Positions 1 through 7,646 of a DNA stretch of 22,318 nt are shown here, in pieces. Positions within the stretch are counted from its first letter, which is position 1. Each line of letters starts with the position of its first letter. Position numbers and translations under genes: made by a program. The DNA is from Thermoprotei archaeon (lineage in GTDB: Archaea > Thermoproteota > Thermoprotei_A > Sulfolobales > Fervidicoccaceae), in NCBI GenBank assembly GCA_022759165.1, contig JAEMPT010000129.1, positions 1 through 22,318 of the forward strand. The letters are read 5' to 3'. The notes below the pieces were generated by a model, which saw only the letters and a list, made by a program, of their open reading frames with translations, searched no databases and was not told the origin of the DNA.

Positions 1-253
1 CCCCCTTGACCTTGTTAGCTGCTATTGCGACCCCCGTCCCAGTGTAGCATACCACACCCCCCCAATCAGCTATGCCCGAAGAAACGGCTTCACCAACCTC
101 TCTTCCCACTTCCGGCCAGGGCTCCGGCTTTCCAGTTTTCAACGATCCCATTGCTATGACTTCGAAGCCATTGGACTCGAGGAACTCCTTAGCTACCCTC
201 GCAGACAAATACAGATCATCAGATCCGACTGCCACCCTTTTGCCTAGGGGCAA
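1..253 (-). CDS. RpiB/LacA/LacB-family sugar-phosphate isomerase (partial, C-terminus off window)
   Basis: This frame is open to the window edge, so about 84 N-terminal residues are visible and the C-terminus is missing. The sequence runs VAVGSDDLYL near the start and ends in CYTGTGVAIAANKVKG, the signature of the RpiB/LacAB fold, in which a Cys/Gly-Thr-Gly loop holds the phosphate and catalyses aldose-ketose isomerisation of a sugar phosphate. The usual GSDHAG is GSDD here and the loop is C-Y-T-G-T-G rather than CGTG, which places it in the divergent subgroup of unclear substrate, not with classical ribose-5-phosphate isomerase B. The TTG start at 251-253 is chosen because GAGGAG lies seven bases upstream; a GTG seven codons further in is an alternative. 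It follows the SDR gene by 11 bases and is probably co-transcribed with it. Confidence 0.8.
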   Translation of the reverse strand, partial: MPLGKRVAVGSDDLYLSARVAKEFLESNGFEVIAMGSLKTGKPEPWPEVGREVGEAVSSGIADWGGVVCYTGTGVAIAANKVKG

Positions 254-264
254 GATTCATCTCC

Positions 265-987
265 TCAGTCAGCCGGTATGCTAAGACCGCCATCCATTAT
301 TAAGTTAGCGCCGGTGAACCTGGGAGATGATTCGCTCAGCAGGAATGCGACCGCCTCACCAACGTCCCAGGAAGGCCTAGGATCATATGTTCCGAGCTTA
401 ACTTCCAGGTCCGATGGCGAAGAAGGATCATGGGTCGTGGGACCTGGGGAAACGCTGTTAACCCTAACACCATAGCTCAGGAGCTCCTTGGCTAATCTTT
501 TCACCAACCAAAGCTGTGCCCCTTTCGTTGAAGCATATGCAGCGTTTCCGGCTACAATTGTAGCTGGAGATGCTGCTACAACCACGACCGATCCCTTGCT
601 GGACTTCAGATCATCAAGCAATGCTTTCACCGATAGGATGAGCCCTCTGAGGTGGAGAAGGTAGGCCTTGTCCAGTAGGTCCAAGCTTAGGCTCTCTATT
701 CCATCTAATGTGAAGAACCCTCCTGCATTATACACTAAGGCTCTGACTCTTCCGAGCCTCTTCTTCGCCTCTTTCATTGCCTCATTCAATGAGCCCTCAT
801 CCATTGCATCAGCAACGATGGGGAAGCACTTGATCCCCTTAGCTTCAGCCTCATGGCAGATCTCCCCCGTCCTCTTTGCATCTCTGGAGAGAAGAGCCAA
901 GTTCCAACCTTTCGATGCCAGAGAAAGGGCTATAGATCTTCCCATCCCAGTCCCTACTCCTACTATAACCGCTGTTTTTTCATTCAA
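265..987 (-). CDS. Short-chain dehydrogenase/reductase (SDR family)
   Basis: This is a classical SDR oxidoreductase of about 240 residues, the normal family length. Numbered from the upstream ATG (1006-1008), it shows the Rossmann dinucleotide motif GVGTGMG (residues 17-23), NAGG (94-97), a catalytic Ser in AASPA (147) and the YxxxK pair in YASTK (158-162), so the catalytic residues are intact. The C-terminus FTGANLIMDGGL is typical of the family. The substrate cannot be told; SDRs act on alcohols, sugars and acyl carriers using NAD(P)H. The TTG at 985-987 is preferred because GGAGG sits ten bases before it; starting at the ATG adds seven residues and leaves that ribosome site inside the gene. 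The isomerase gene follows 11 bases downstream, suggesting a two-gene sugar-related unit. Confidence 0.88.
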   Translation of the reverse strand: MNEKTAVIVGVGTGMGRSIALSLASKGWNLALLSRDAKRTGEICHEAEAKGIKCFPIVADAMDEGSLNEAMKEAKKRLGRVRALVYNAGGFFTLDGIESLSLDLLDKAYLLHLRGLILSVKALLDDLKSSKGSVVVVAASPATIVAGNAAYASTKGAQLWLVKRLAKELLSYGVRVNSVSPGPTTHDPSSPSDLEVKLGTYDPRPSWDVGEAVAFLLSESSPRFTGANLIMDGGLSIPAD

Positions 988-1149
988 ATCTCGATCGCCT
1001 CCATCCATGTTAAGAAAAGTTTCCTCCTATTTCTATATCATGTTCCAATATTTAGCTCTTCCTGAAGCTTGAGACTCTTGGAGCATAGCGATTTCTAAGC
1101 TTAATCAAAGGGATGGAACGATATCTTAGAAAATATGCGCGAGCTTTAA

Positions 1150-1758
1150 CTATTCTCTTGGCTTTTTTGAGACGAACTTATTCCCTTTTATGAAAAATCT
1201 CCAAGGAACGTCTTTGTACTCTTCAGCGTAGTCAACTCCTATCCTTTTCGATGTTCCCACTTCAAATTTCTCCTCTTCCCCACTACAGATGAAGAGCTCA
1301 TCGCCGCATAGATCTATACCGTTTAGCTCATCGGTCAATGCAAATGCTCTGCATACCTTGGAGGGGCCGTTTGTCAATTCAGTTATAGGCGTTTCCCCTC
1401 TCAATTGACGATTCTTCCTCATCAATTCAATGCCCTGTACGGGCTCCACAGCTCTTATCAACGTTGCTGCTGGAACATATTTTGGACCGACGACTGCGCA
1501 GAAGCAGTGATATATGCCATATATTCTAAATATGTAGGCATGCCCTCTTTCCCCGAATTGAACAGCTGTCCTCTTCGTCTTTCTATTTTTATACGTATGC
1601 GAAGCCTTATCGTGAGGGCCTATATACGCCTCCGTTTCCACGATCTTCCCAACGATCTCCCCCTCCTCTGTTCTTCTCACTAAAAATTTTCCCAATAGCT
1701 CTCTGCTTACTATCAATGGATCCCTCTCGTAGAAGCTTCTAGGAAGCTTTGTGAGCAT
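1150..1758 (-). CDS. 3-methyladenine/alkyladenine DNA glycosylase (AAG/MPG family)
   Basis: This 202-residue protein matches the AAG/MPG base-excision glycosylase fold at normal length. It would remove alkylated or deaminated purines from DNA. It carries the family blocks SRELLGKFLV (18-27), the catalytic VETEAY (40-45, Glu43 as general base and Tyr45 in the base pocket), His54, GHAYIFRIYGIY (72-83, Tyr80 as the residue that intercalates in the DNA) and IRAVEP (Arg102). The residue matching human Asn169, which shapes base selectivity, is Cys87 (YGIYHCFC against YGMYFCMN). The start is supported by GAGG upstream in GAGGATTTTCAAAATG. It lies 17 bases after the HD gene and is probably the last gene of the yjbQ-like/HD/glycosylase operon. 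Confidence 0.9.
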   Translation of the reverse strand: MLTKLPRSFYERDPLIVSRELLGKFLVRRTEEGEIVGKIVETEAYIGPHDKASHTYKNRKTKRTAVQFGERGHAYIFRIYGIYHCFCAVVGPKYVPAATLIRAVEPVQGIELMRKNRQLRGETPITELTNGPSKVCRAFALTDELNGIDLCGDELFICSGEEEKFEVGTSKRIGVDYAEEYKDVPWRFFIKGNKFVSKKPRE

Positions 1759-1775
1759 TTTGAAAATCCTCTTCC

Positions 1776-2399
1776 TCAGCTTTCAGCCTTTCCAAAGCTG
1801 ATCTCTTCTTCAAGCTTAGATAAAAACTCTTTAACGAACTTCGCTCTCTCCTCTGCTATGCTTTTGCCGGGGAGCGTAAGCATCATGGAAGGAAGCTTCA
1901 GTATCTTCTCATAGAAGTGCTTCACGCTTTCCTCCAGTGTTCTGCCGTTCTCCCCGGAATATTCGAAGACCCTAGCAATTCCTACAGCCCCGAGGGCATC
2001 GATCTTGTCGGCGTCGCTCAGAATAGCTCCCTCCAATGTCCTAGGCGATCTTCCTCCTGAAAAGCTGTGGGATAGTATAGCCTCTTTAACTCTTTCTACC
2101 TCCTCCTTTTTCAGTCCGAACCCATTCAGAATTTCTTCCGCTGCCTCCGCGCTCTCTGCTGCATGGTCAGCGCTCCCCTTCCTCCTAGAGACGTCATGGA
2201 GAAGGCAGGCAAGCCTAAGAACGAACTCATCTACAGGGGATTTCTCTTCCGAGGCGATCTTAAGGGAAATGGCCATTACTCTTTCAACGTGCTCCCATCC
2301 ATGTGTGCCGGCCTTGGGGTATAGAAGCTTCGCTATTTTCTCCACTCTTTCAACTATCCTTCTTTTCTCCTCCCCCATCTCAATCAGCATGTCATTCAC
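1776..2399 (-). CDS. HD-domain metal-dependent phosphohydrolase
   Basis: This 207-residue protein has a complete HD signature: His33 in GTHGWEHVERV, the HD pair His68-Asp69 in CLLHDVSRR, His111 in ILSHSF, and Asp129/Asp131 in LSDADKIDALG. That arrangement resembles the YedJ-like group of stand-alone HD hydrolases, which bind divalent metal and cleave phosphate esters; the physiological substrate is unknown. The GTG start overlaps the end of the upstream YjbQ-family gene by eight bases. An in-frame ATG at 2388-2390 (Met4) preceded by GGTGA is an equally likely start. The overlap shows translational coupling within a three-gene operon that ends in the DNA glycosylase. Confidence 0.85.
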   Translation of the reverse strand: MNDMLIEMGEEKRRIVERVEKIAKLLYPKAGTHGWEHVERVMAISLKIASEEKSPVDEFVLRLACLLHDVSRRKGSADHAAESAEAAEEILNGFGLKKEEVERVKEAILSHSFSGGRSPRTLEGAILSDADKIDALGAVGIARVFEYSGENGRTLEESVKHFYEKILKLPSMMLTLPGKSIAEERAKFVKEFLSKLEEEISFGKAES

Positions 2400-2811
2400 C
2401 CATGACCGTCACTGCTACCGTTCTTCGCTCTCTCGGACCATCAAGCTCCACGAAGAGAACGCTCTGCCATGTCCCCCTGATTAGCCTCCCCCCTGAAATC
2501 GGTATTATCCTGGAATTTCCGAGGAAAGATGCAGCTATGTGCGCTGAGGCGTTGTCGTCGATCCTATTGTGCATATATGTCCCCTCTTGGGGGAAGAGCC
2601 TGTTGATCTCTCGAACTATGTCCTCCAATAGGCCAGGCTCGTTCTCGTTCAGGATCACGGAAGCGGTGGCGTGAGGGACGCTCACCACGCATATGCCTTC
2701 TCTCACTCCAGAGCTTTTAACTAGGGATTCAACCTTTTCAGTTATGTCCACGATTTCAACTTTCTCTGATGTTTTCAGCTCAATGAGCTGAGTCTTAGAC
2801 GTTGCGGGCAT
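2392..2811 (-). CDS. YjbQ/UPF0047-family protein (secondary thiamine-phosphate synthase-like)
   Basis: With the start at 2811 the protein is 139 residues, the usual size of this family. It has the family blocks SVPHATASVILNENEP, the DDNASAHIAASFLG segment with the conserved His, and the C-terminal GTWQSVLFVELDGPRERR. Family members fold as a small beta-barrel-like trimer; weak thiamine-phosphate synthase activity has been reported for some, but the true role is unclear. The open frame continues 23 codons further (to 2880), but those residues are hydrophobic and unlike the family. An AT-rich TATA-like sequence at 2826-2839 sits about 25 bases before the ATG at 2811, fitting a leaderless transcript. 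First gene of the operon with the HD and glycosylase genes. Confidence 0.86.
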   Translation of the reverse strand: MPATSKTQLIELKTSEKVEIVDITEKVESLVKSSGVREGICVVSVPHATASVILNENEPGLLEDIVREINRLFPQEGTYMHNRIDDNASAHIAASFLGNSRIIPISGGRLIRGTWQSVLFVELDGPRERRTVAVTVMGE

Positions 2812-2825
2812 TTTTCCCAACCTTG

Positions 2826-2839
2826 CAATAATTATTAAC
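2826..2839. promoter_or_regulatory. AT-rich divergent promoter (TATA-like)
   Basis: The near-palindromic AATAATTATTAAC lies between the minus-strand YjbQ-family gene and the plus-strand metallo-beta-lactamase gene. Its distance to the ATG at 2811 fits a leaderless archaeal TATA promoter on the minus strand, and it could also serve the plus strand with a start near 2860. Prediction from spacing and composition only. Confidence 0.45.
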
Positions 2840-2873
2840 TGAATTACGGCACTAAAAACGATGGTGTCATATA

Positions 2874-3563
2874 TTGGCATTCATAGCGAAGGAGTTCTTA
2901 GCGAATGGTTTGCGAATCATTAAGATTACCCACGGACGCATATCAACGAATAGCTACATAATATATGGAGAAGATAAATCTGCTATCATAATTGACCCTG
3001 GGGAGGATGATGCCTCCCTTTTAGACTTCGTTGGAAAGGAGGGCCTTAATGTTAAATTGATAGCTTTAACTCACGGGCACTTCGACCATGCCTGCTCCGC
3101 CGGGCATGCTTCGGATCTATACAGCGCTCCTATAGCAATGAGCTCGAAAGACGAATTTCTCCTAGATCTAAACAGAAAAGCTATGGAGAGCCTCGGCATT
3201 AGGGGGATCGATTGCAGCTTCAGGCCGGACATAGACCTCTCATATGTTGAGGAGATAAGCGCAGGCAATGGCTTTTCGCTTGGGGTTCTAAAGACTCCAG
3301 GGCACACACCGGGGAGCGTCACATTCTTCATTAATAGAAAGATAGCCTTCACTGGAGATACTCTGTTCAGCGGTTCTATAGGTCGCACTGACTTCCCTGG
3401 AGGGAGCTATGATGAGATCGTGAAGAGCTTAGAGCTTTTGCTTAGAACATTAGAAGACGATACCCTCGTTTTACCAGGGCATGGAGAGGAGACGACTATG
3501 GGAAGAGAAAGAGCTTGGCTCGAAAAAATGCTTACTGAAAGGGGGATTAGGAAAAATGGATGA
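2874..3563 (+). CDS. Metallo-beta-lactamase-fold hydrolase (glyoxalase II-like)
   Basis: This protein of up to 229 residues has every metal ligand block of a glyoxalase II-type MBL hydrolase: THGHFDHA, the TPGHTPGSV His, FTGDTLFSGSIGRTDFPGG with the bridging Asp, and the final LPGHGEET His. Such enzymes bind two metal ions and hydrolyse thioesters such as S-lactoylglutathione analogues; archaeal substrates are mostly unknown. The N-terminus is uncertain. The TTG at 2874 has no ribosome site, while the TTG at 2910 begins at the point where family members normally start (LRIIKITHG...TNSYII). The 3' end overlaps the flavoprotein start (ATGGATGA), so the two are translationally coupled in a three-gene plus-strand operon that also holds the Nudix gene. 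Confidence 0.87.
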   Translation: MAFIAKEFLANGLRIIKITHGRISTNSYIIYGEDKSAIIIDPGEDDASLLDFVGKEGLNVKLIALTHGHFDHACSAGHASDLYSAPIAMSSKDEFLLDLNRKAMESLGIRGIDCSFRPDIDLSYVEEISAGNGFSLGVLKTPGHTPGSVTFFINRKIAFTGDTLFSGSIGRTDFPGGSYDEIVKSLELLLRTLEDDTLVLPGHGEETTMGRERAWLEKMLTERGIRKNG

Positions 3564-4269
3564 AGCGAAAATTGTTATAATCGAGGGTTCGCCCAGAAAG
3601 TATGGGAACTCAGCTAAGCTCGCTTTCGTGGCCGAGAAGGGGGCAAAGGACCTCGGTTGCGAAACCGAAATTCTGTGGGTAGCTGACTACAACATAAAGC
3701 CATGCATAGGATGCGTTTCCGATGACGTGATGGAGTGCAGGTTCCCCTGCGTAATAAGGGACGATTTCAATAGGCTCGCTGAAAAGCTCATATCATCGGA
3801 CGGGATAATAGTTTCTACGCCAATATATTGGTACATGGTTTCAGGGCAGGTTAAGAATCTCATAGATAGGATGACTAGCCTAGAGAACATGCTCTTGCAT
3901 TCCGGGAGAAGCTTGCTTGATGGGAAGGTTGCGGCTTTCATAGCTACGGGAAACGACGCGGGGACCTCGACAGCCATATCTTATCTCATGGATGTCTTCA
4001 ATAGCTTCGGTTGCCATATACCTGCATGGGCACTAGCGTACCACCACTCATATGAGGATTCCCTAGATAATAGCGCTGCCGTGATAGATTCATATAACAT
4101 CGGGTTAAACGTCTGCCGTCTCGCAAAGGTCCTAAAGAAAGAGAAGAAACCATGGTACACATTCGAAGTGAACGTCGAGGAACTTAGGAATTATGCGAAA
4201 AGTTCCATTGCATCGATCGAGGCGAAGAGCTTAGAGGAAAGGAGGGAAAAAGCGAATGGAGGAGAATAA
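3556..4269 (+). CDS. NAD(P)H-dependent FMN reductase / iron-sulfur flavoprotein-like
   Basis: This is a flavodoxin-fold protein of about 237 residues. The first strand leads into the FMN phosphate loop EGSPRKYGNS, and the second flavin contact is STPIYWYMVSGQVKNLIDR. A cysteine-bearing segment, KPCIGCVSDDVMECRFPC, sits where iron-sulfur flavoproteins carry their cluster ligands, so it may bind a 4Fe-4S cluster or may be a related NADPH:quinone/FMN reductase. The start at 3556 is preferred because AGGAAAA precedes it and the protein then begins right before the fold; the open frame to 3481 would add 25 basic residues inside the MBL gene. It overlaps the MBL gene by eight bases and the Nudix gene by fourteen. 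Confidence 0.83.
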   Translation: MDEAKIVIIEGSPRKYGNSAKLAFVAEKGAKDLGCETEILWVADYNIKPCIGCVSDDVMECRFPCVIRDDFNRLAEKLISSDGIIVSTPIYWYMVSGQVKNLIDRMTSLENMLLHSGRSLLDGKVAAFIATGNDAGTSTAISYLMDVFNSFGCHIPAWALAYHHSYEDSLDNSAAVIDSYNIGLNVCRLAKVLKKEKKPWYTFEVNVEELRNYAKSSIASIEAKSLEERREKANGGE

Positions 4270-4720
4270 AAGGCCTCAGATCGGGGTCGGGGCGGTGATC
4301 TTCGACTCCAAGGGAAGGATTCTTCTTGTTAAGCGAGGCACGCCGCCGCAGGCTGGGAAGTGGGCGATACCTGGTGGCCATTTGGAATGGGGGGAGACAA
4401 TATACCAAGGAGTGAAGAGGGAGCTAATGGAGGAGACGGGTCTGGAGGGGGAGCCGAAATGCATTGTGAACGTGGACGAGCTCATAGTCCACGACCAAGG
4501 CGGCATGGTTAGGAGGCATTACCTTCTCATCGACGTTCTGTTCGATAACGTATGGGGCACGCCAAGGGCAGGAAGCGATGCAGCCGATGTAAAGTTCTTC
4601 GATGTGGAGGAGGCGCAGAAGCTCGATGAGGTCTCATATTCCACTAGGACTTTCCTGAAAAAGCTTCTAAACAACGAGCTTTACTGTATAGAAACGTTTG
4701 TCAATGAATATGCTGAGTAA
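4256..4720 (+). CDS. Nudix hydrolase (ADP-ribose/nucleotide pyrophosphatase type)
   Basis: The 154-residue protein has a perfect Nudix box, Gx5Ex7REUxEExGU, at Gly41-Leu63 (GGHLEWGE followed by KRELMEETGL), so metal-dependent pyrophosphate cleavage of a nucleoside-diphosphate compound is expected. The IPGGHLEWGE form and short length resemble ADP-ribose pyrophosphatases and house-cleaning NTPases; the substrate is not certain. GGAGGGAAAAAGCGA precedes the ATG at 4256, which supports this start inside the end of the flavoprotein gene. It is the last gene of the MBL-flavoprotein-Nudix operon and its 3' end overlaps the convergent minus-strand gene by 20 bases. Confidence 0.93.
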   Translation: MEENKRPQIGVGAVIFDSKGRILLVKRGTPPQAGKWAIPGGHLEWGETIYQGVKRELMEETGLEGEPKCIVNVDELIVHDQGGMVRRHYLLIDVLFDNVWGTPRAGSDAADVKFFDVEEAQKLDEVSYSTRTFLKKLLNNELYCIETFVNEYAE

Positions 4721-5294
4721 AAAAGCCCGTGGGCTCAGTTTTCTCTTGACGTTGAGGAGGGGCGACTAAGATCAATATTCCTTCCAGCCTCTGCACCTCC
4801 CACTTCTCACCCTCGCCTGATGCTGCCCTTGCGATACCTGTGAAAAGCCTGTAGACAACTTCCTCCTCATCGCTGCTTGAGGATGTATTGATTACGATCT
4901 TCTTTCTTTCCCCTTCCCACTCGGGAAAAACTCTATTATCTCCGACGAGGAGAACAGCGAGCCTTTCCATTATCCTCTCCGGGGAAACGGACCTCAGCCT
5001 TACTGATGCAAGTTGCCACAAAACCTTCCCCAGCTGCTCAAGCTCCTCAGGCGACCCCTCAGGCGGAGCGAGATGAAATCCCAAATTCTTCATTGTGTTG
5101 AGTAGTATGAGCTCCAAGGCCGCATCCTCGGGCTCCCCTACATTAGCCTTCGAAAGGTTCAGGTAGGTCTCGATGGTCCTGTTTGTAAGGCTGTAGAGGC
5201 TAGTATTCTTCTTCCTCGCTAGTTCGAGCAACTCCTCCGCTAGACTTTGGTCGGCAGCTATTATCTTGCGGGTAAAAGGCAAGTGGAGCTTCAC
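4701..5294 (-). CDS. Hypothetical protein with possible ribbon-helix-helix-like N-terminus
   Basis: I do not recognise this 197-residue protein. Residues 1-50 (basic strand-like start, then LAEELLELARKKNTSLYSLTNRTIETYL) have the spacing of a ribbon-helix-helix DNA-binding domain, a suggestion rather than an identification. The middle (about 55-150) is Leu/Glu rich with helices, and 150-190 looks like alternating strands and a helix ending in ILILVAPP. No signal peptide or membrane segment is seen. The GTG start at 5292-5294 lies just downstream of a TATA-like box, giving an almost leaderless transcript. It runs convergent with the Nudix gene and overlaps it by 20 bases. It may be a lineage-specific archaeal regulator. 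Confidence 0.72.
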   Translation of the reverse strand: MKLHLPFTRKIIAADQSLAEELLELARKKNTSLYSLTNRTIETYLNLSKANVGEPEDAALELILLNTMKNLGFHLAPPEGSPEELEQLGKVLWQLASVRLRSVSPERIMERLAVLLVGDNRVFPEWEGERKKIVINTSSSSDEEEVVYRLFTGIARAASGEGEKWEVQRLEGILILVAPPQRQEKTEPTGFFTQHIH

Positions 5295-5323
5295 CTAGTT
5301 AAATTATTATTTGTAGGAGTTCT

Positions 5324-5332
5324 TATTTAAAT
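5324..5332 (-). promoter_or_regulatory. TATA-like box for the 4701-5294 gene
   Basis: Read on the minus strand the sequence is ATTTAAATA, about 35 bases before the GTG start at 5294. That places transcription start a few bases before the start codon, typical of archaeal promoters. Prediction only. Confidence 0.4.
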
Positions 5333-5394
5333 GTTTCATGTCCTTTTCTGAGACTTTCCCAATTTTTTTGTTACTTCAAAATTTCTCCTTAAGG

Positions 5395-5402
5395 TATTTA
5401 TA
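5395..5402 (+). promoter_or_regulatory. TATA box for the polyprenol kinase-like gene
   Basis: TATTTATA lies about 40 bases before the ATG at 5441. A transcript starting near 5425 would keep the strong ribosome site GGAGAGG at 5428-5434, six bases before the ATG. Prediction from sequence and spacing. Confidence 0.5.
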
Positions 5403-5440
5403 CTAAGCAAATAGAAAATGATCGAAAGGAGAGGCTTTGT

Positions 5441-6106
5441 ATGGGAATAGTATTGGGCTTATTGCTTCGCGATTTTGAGATCTCAATTGTTCTTCTATTC
5501 TATTCCGCCTTCATCATATTCTTTCTGACGAAGAGGGTTTACGGATACCTTTTAGACAAGGGGTTTGAGGAAAAGAGGGCCGCTTACTTGAACAGGAAAA
5601 TAGTTCACATATCGATCGGTGGCATCGTTTCAGCGATCGTTCCCTTCGTTTTCAACTACCCCATCGTCCCCTCGGTTGCTGCTTGGGGACTCGGATTCTT
5701 CCTCCTATATATGAGGAAAAACTATCTTATGTATTGGTTCCAAGTAAAGGAAAACGCCTATGAAGTCAACTTCGCTTTCGCCTGGGGTACAGCGATATTC
5801 GTGCTTTGGTCGATCCTCGGAGATCCCTTCTTAGCTATGCTTCCTCCCATGCTTGTTAGCTTTGGAGATGGAGTAACAGGTCTTGTGAGGAACTTGCTTT
5901 TCAAGAAGAGAGTAAAGCATTGGGCGGGAAATCTCGCGATGGCTGCGGTTATGGTGCCCATTGGTTACATTTATGCAGGCCCTCTCGGCGTCGTGGCCTC
6001 GCTTGTCGCTTCTATAGTGGAGAGGTACGAATTTGGGATCATAGACGATAATGTGCTCATAGTCCTGGCTTCAAGCTTAGTTATCTTTGCGGGGAAGGCT
6101 CTTTAA
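5441..6106 (+). CDS. SEC59/VTE5-family CTP-dependent polyprenol (dolichol/phytol) kinase-like membrane protein
   Basis: This 221-residue protein is mostly membrane-embedded, with about six or seven hydrophobic segments. It has the marks of the dolichol kinase/phytol kinase/CTP-dependent lipid kinase family: NRKIVHISIGG (51-61), the cytidyl-binding-like VSFGDGVTGLVRN (139-151) and KKRVKHWAGNLAM (155-167). The expected reaction is phosphorylation of a polyprenol or other isoprenoid alcohol; relatedness to CDP-archaeol synthase-type cytidylyltransferases means the product is not proven. A TATA box and a good ribosome site support the start. Its convergent neighbours are a lipid-linked oligosaccharide-type flippase and a PAP2 phosphatase, which fits a role in lipid-carrier metabolism for protein glycosylation. 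Confidence 0.8.
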   Translation: MGIVLGLLLRDFEISIVLLFYSAFIIFFLTKRVYGYLLDKGFEEKRAAYLNRKIVHISIGGIVSAIVPFVFNYPIVPSVAAWGLGFFLLYMRKNYLMYWFQVKENAYEVNFAFAWGTAIFVLWSILGDPFLAMLPPMLVSFGDGVTGLVRNLLFKKRVKHWAGNLAMAAVMVPIGYIYAGPLGVVASLVASIVERYEFGIIDDNVLIVLASSLVIFAGKAL

Positions 6107-6149
6107 CCTAATCCTTTATGCATCTTTCTATTTAGCTCGTCTTCTCCGC

Positions 6150-7646
6150 TCACTCCATAAGCGGTTCCAATATCGGCTTTAGCCTCTGGTATAAGAGAGA
6201 GGCTCTTTCCTTCCCCAGAAGCGCCTTCCCTATCTCCCTCAAATCGTCCTTTGTGATGATCTTGGCCTTTATATAAAGGATATAGGATGACCCGACCAAA
6301 AGCATCCCGACGATCCAATTCAATCTTAAAATGAAGGCTAAGATGGAGAGAGAGTACGGCACCGCCAAGGTTAAAGCTACGCCTTTCGCGTCCGCGTATA
6401 TTCCAACGGATCTCGCCTTCACGTAGTAGTAGATCGTTCCCGTAACCGTGCCCACGACGACCGATAAAGCTACACCAACGCCTCCGTAAATCGGGGCCAG
6501 AACGAAGTAGAGAGCAACCCTAGGGATGTTTGTTATAAGTCCTCCTTTCAGAATTGAACCGTAATCCCCATATGCGTAGAAAAGGCTAGTCGTGAAGCTA
6601 CTATAAGCGACGAGAGGGGAGGAAAGTAGAAGTATAGCGAGAGGCAACCAACCTCCTGATATGTCCTCTCCGAAGAGCCCTAGAAAAAGCTTTGGGTAAA
6701 ACATGACGAATGCGCTTATGGGCATCATGAGGGCTAAGCTTAGCCTGAAAACCTTTAGGCCAACCCTCTTTCTCCCATCCGCCATTCCGCTGAGGACTGG
6801 GAGGAGGAGCCCGTTCATAGTATTCGATATCATTAGGACGACGTTAGCTAGCTGGGAGGCGATATAATAAGACCCAGTCTCCAGGCTGCCTATAGAACCA
6901 TATAGTATTAGGACACCGAGCCATTGACCTATCGTAGATATGAGACCTGGAAGCCAGCTCGGGATCCCTGCTCTGAGGAGCTCCTTCAGCCTCTCTAGGC
7001 TAAAAGAAGGGCTGAAACTTATATGCTTTAGAGTCTGGTAGGCGTTGATGATCCCTTGAAGTAATGAGTTCATCATATAACCTATGGCAACTCCCTTCCA
7101 TCCGTAACCCACTTCAAACAGAGCAATTCCAACGGCGAACTTAACAGCGATCGATATGACTACAGAATAGAATATCCTCTTAGTTTGCAGGGAGCTCTGC
7201 AGAAATGTGCTGAATCCTCCCAGAAAGCTTATGAAGTTGAAGATCGCTGCGAAGAGCATCATGCTCCTTGAATATCCATAAGCACCGGGAAAAAGGAAGC
7301 CGATGCCGAGTATTGCCGCGCTGCCTATGCCGTAAAAGATCAGGGAGAATGCCACAGCTGTCCACAGGTACTCCGAGACGCATCTCTCTGAATCCTCAGA
7401 CTTCCCTAGGCAGTATCCTGTGAATCTGCTAAGCCCTGTATAGATACCAAAATTTAGGATCCCGCCCACAAGTGATGAGAGGCCTACTATGACTGAGAGG
7501 ATCCCTACTATTGCCCCCCCGCCCAGCCTAGAGATTATCATCCAGAAGAAGAATCCCTGGAGGTTGCTGATGATAGAGGAGAGATAGAGCCAGAAAGCTC
7601 CCGATACCACTCTGCCTACCTGCCCTTCAGCGCTCAAGGCCATCAC
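6150..7646 (-). CDS. Polysaccharide/lipid-linked oligosaccharide flippase (Wzx/MVF-type)
   Basis: This 498-residue protein has about 12-14 hydrophobic segments spread over its whole length, beginning GRVVSGAFWLYLSSIISNLQ, the usual N-terminus of polysaccharide biosynthesis (RfbX/Wzx) flippases of the MOP/MVF superfamily. Such proteins move lipid-linked sugars across the cytoplasmic membrane, in archaea for S-layer or pilin N-glycosylation. No catalytic residues are expected. The GTG start overlaps the PAP2 gene's stop by four bases (GTGA; an ATG follows directly), so the two are one translationally coupled operon. A MATE-type transporter is a less likely reading. Confidence 0.88.
   Translation of the reverse strand: MMALSAEGQVGRVVSGAFWLYLSSIISNLQGFFFWMIISRLGGGAIVGILSVIVGLSSLVGGILNFGIYTGLSRFTGYCLGKSEDSERCVSEYLWTAVAFSLIFYGIGSAAILGIGFLFPGAYGYSRSMMLFAAIFNFISFLGGFSTFLQSSLQTKRIFYSVVISIAVKFAVGIALFEVGYGWKGVAIGYMMNSLLQGIINAYQTLKHISFSPSFSLERLKELLRAGIPSWLPGLISTIGQWLGVLILYGSIGSLETGSYYIASQLANVVLMISNTMNGLLLPVLSGMADGRKRVGLKVFRLSLALMMPISAFVMFYPKLFLGLFGEDISGGWLPLAILLLSSPLVAYSSFTTSLFYAYGDYGSILKGGLITNIPRVALYFVLAPIYGGVGVALSVVVGTVTGTIYYYVKARSVGIYADAKGVALTLAVPYSLSILAFILRLNWIVGMLLVGSSYILYIKAKIITKDDLREIGKALLGKERASLLYQRLKPILEPLME

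Noticed and set aside
72..284. Plus-strand open frame of 70 codons
   Set aside because: It lies antisense to the RpiB/LacAB-type gene, whose minus-strand translation has clear family motifs; the plus frame looks like no protein.
668..1072. Plus-strand frame of 134 codons
   Set aside because: Antisense shadow of the SDR gene, with low-complexity Ser/Pro-rich translation.
6103..6318. Minus-strand frame of 71 codons at the end of the flippase gene
   Set aside because: It overlaps the flippase C-terminus in another frame and has no ribosome site or recognisable motif.
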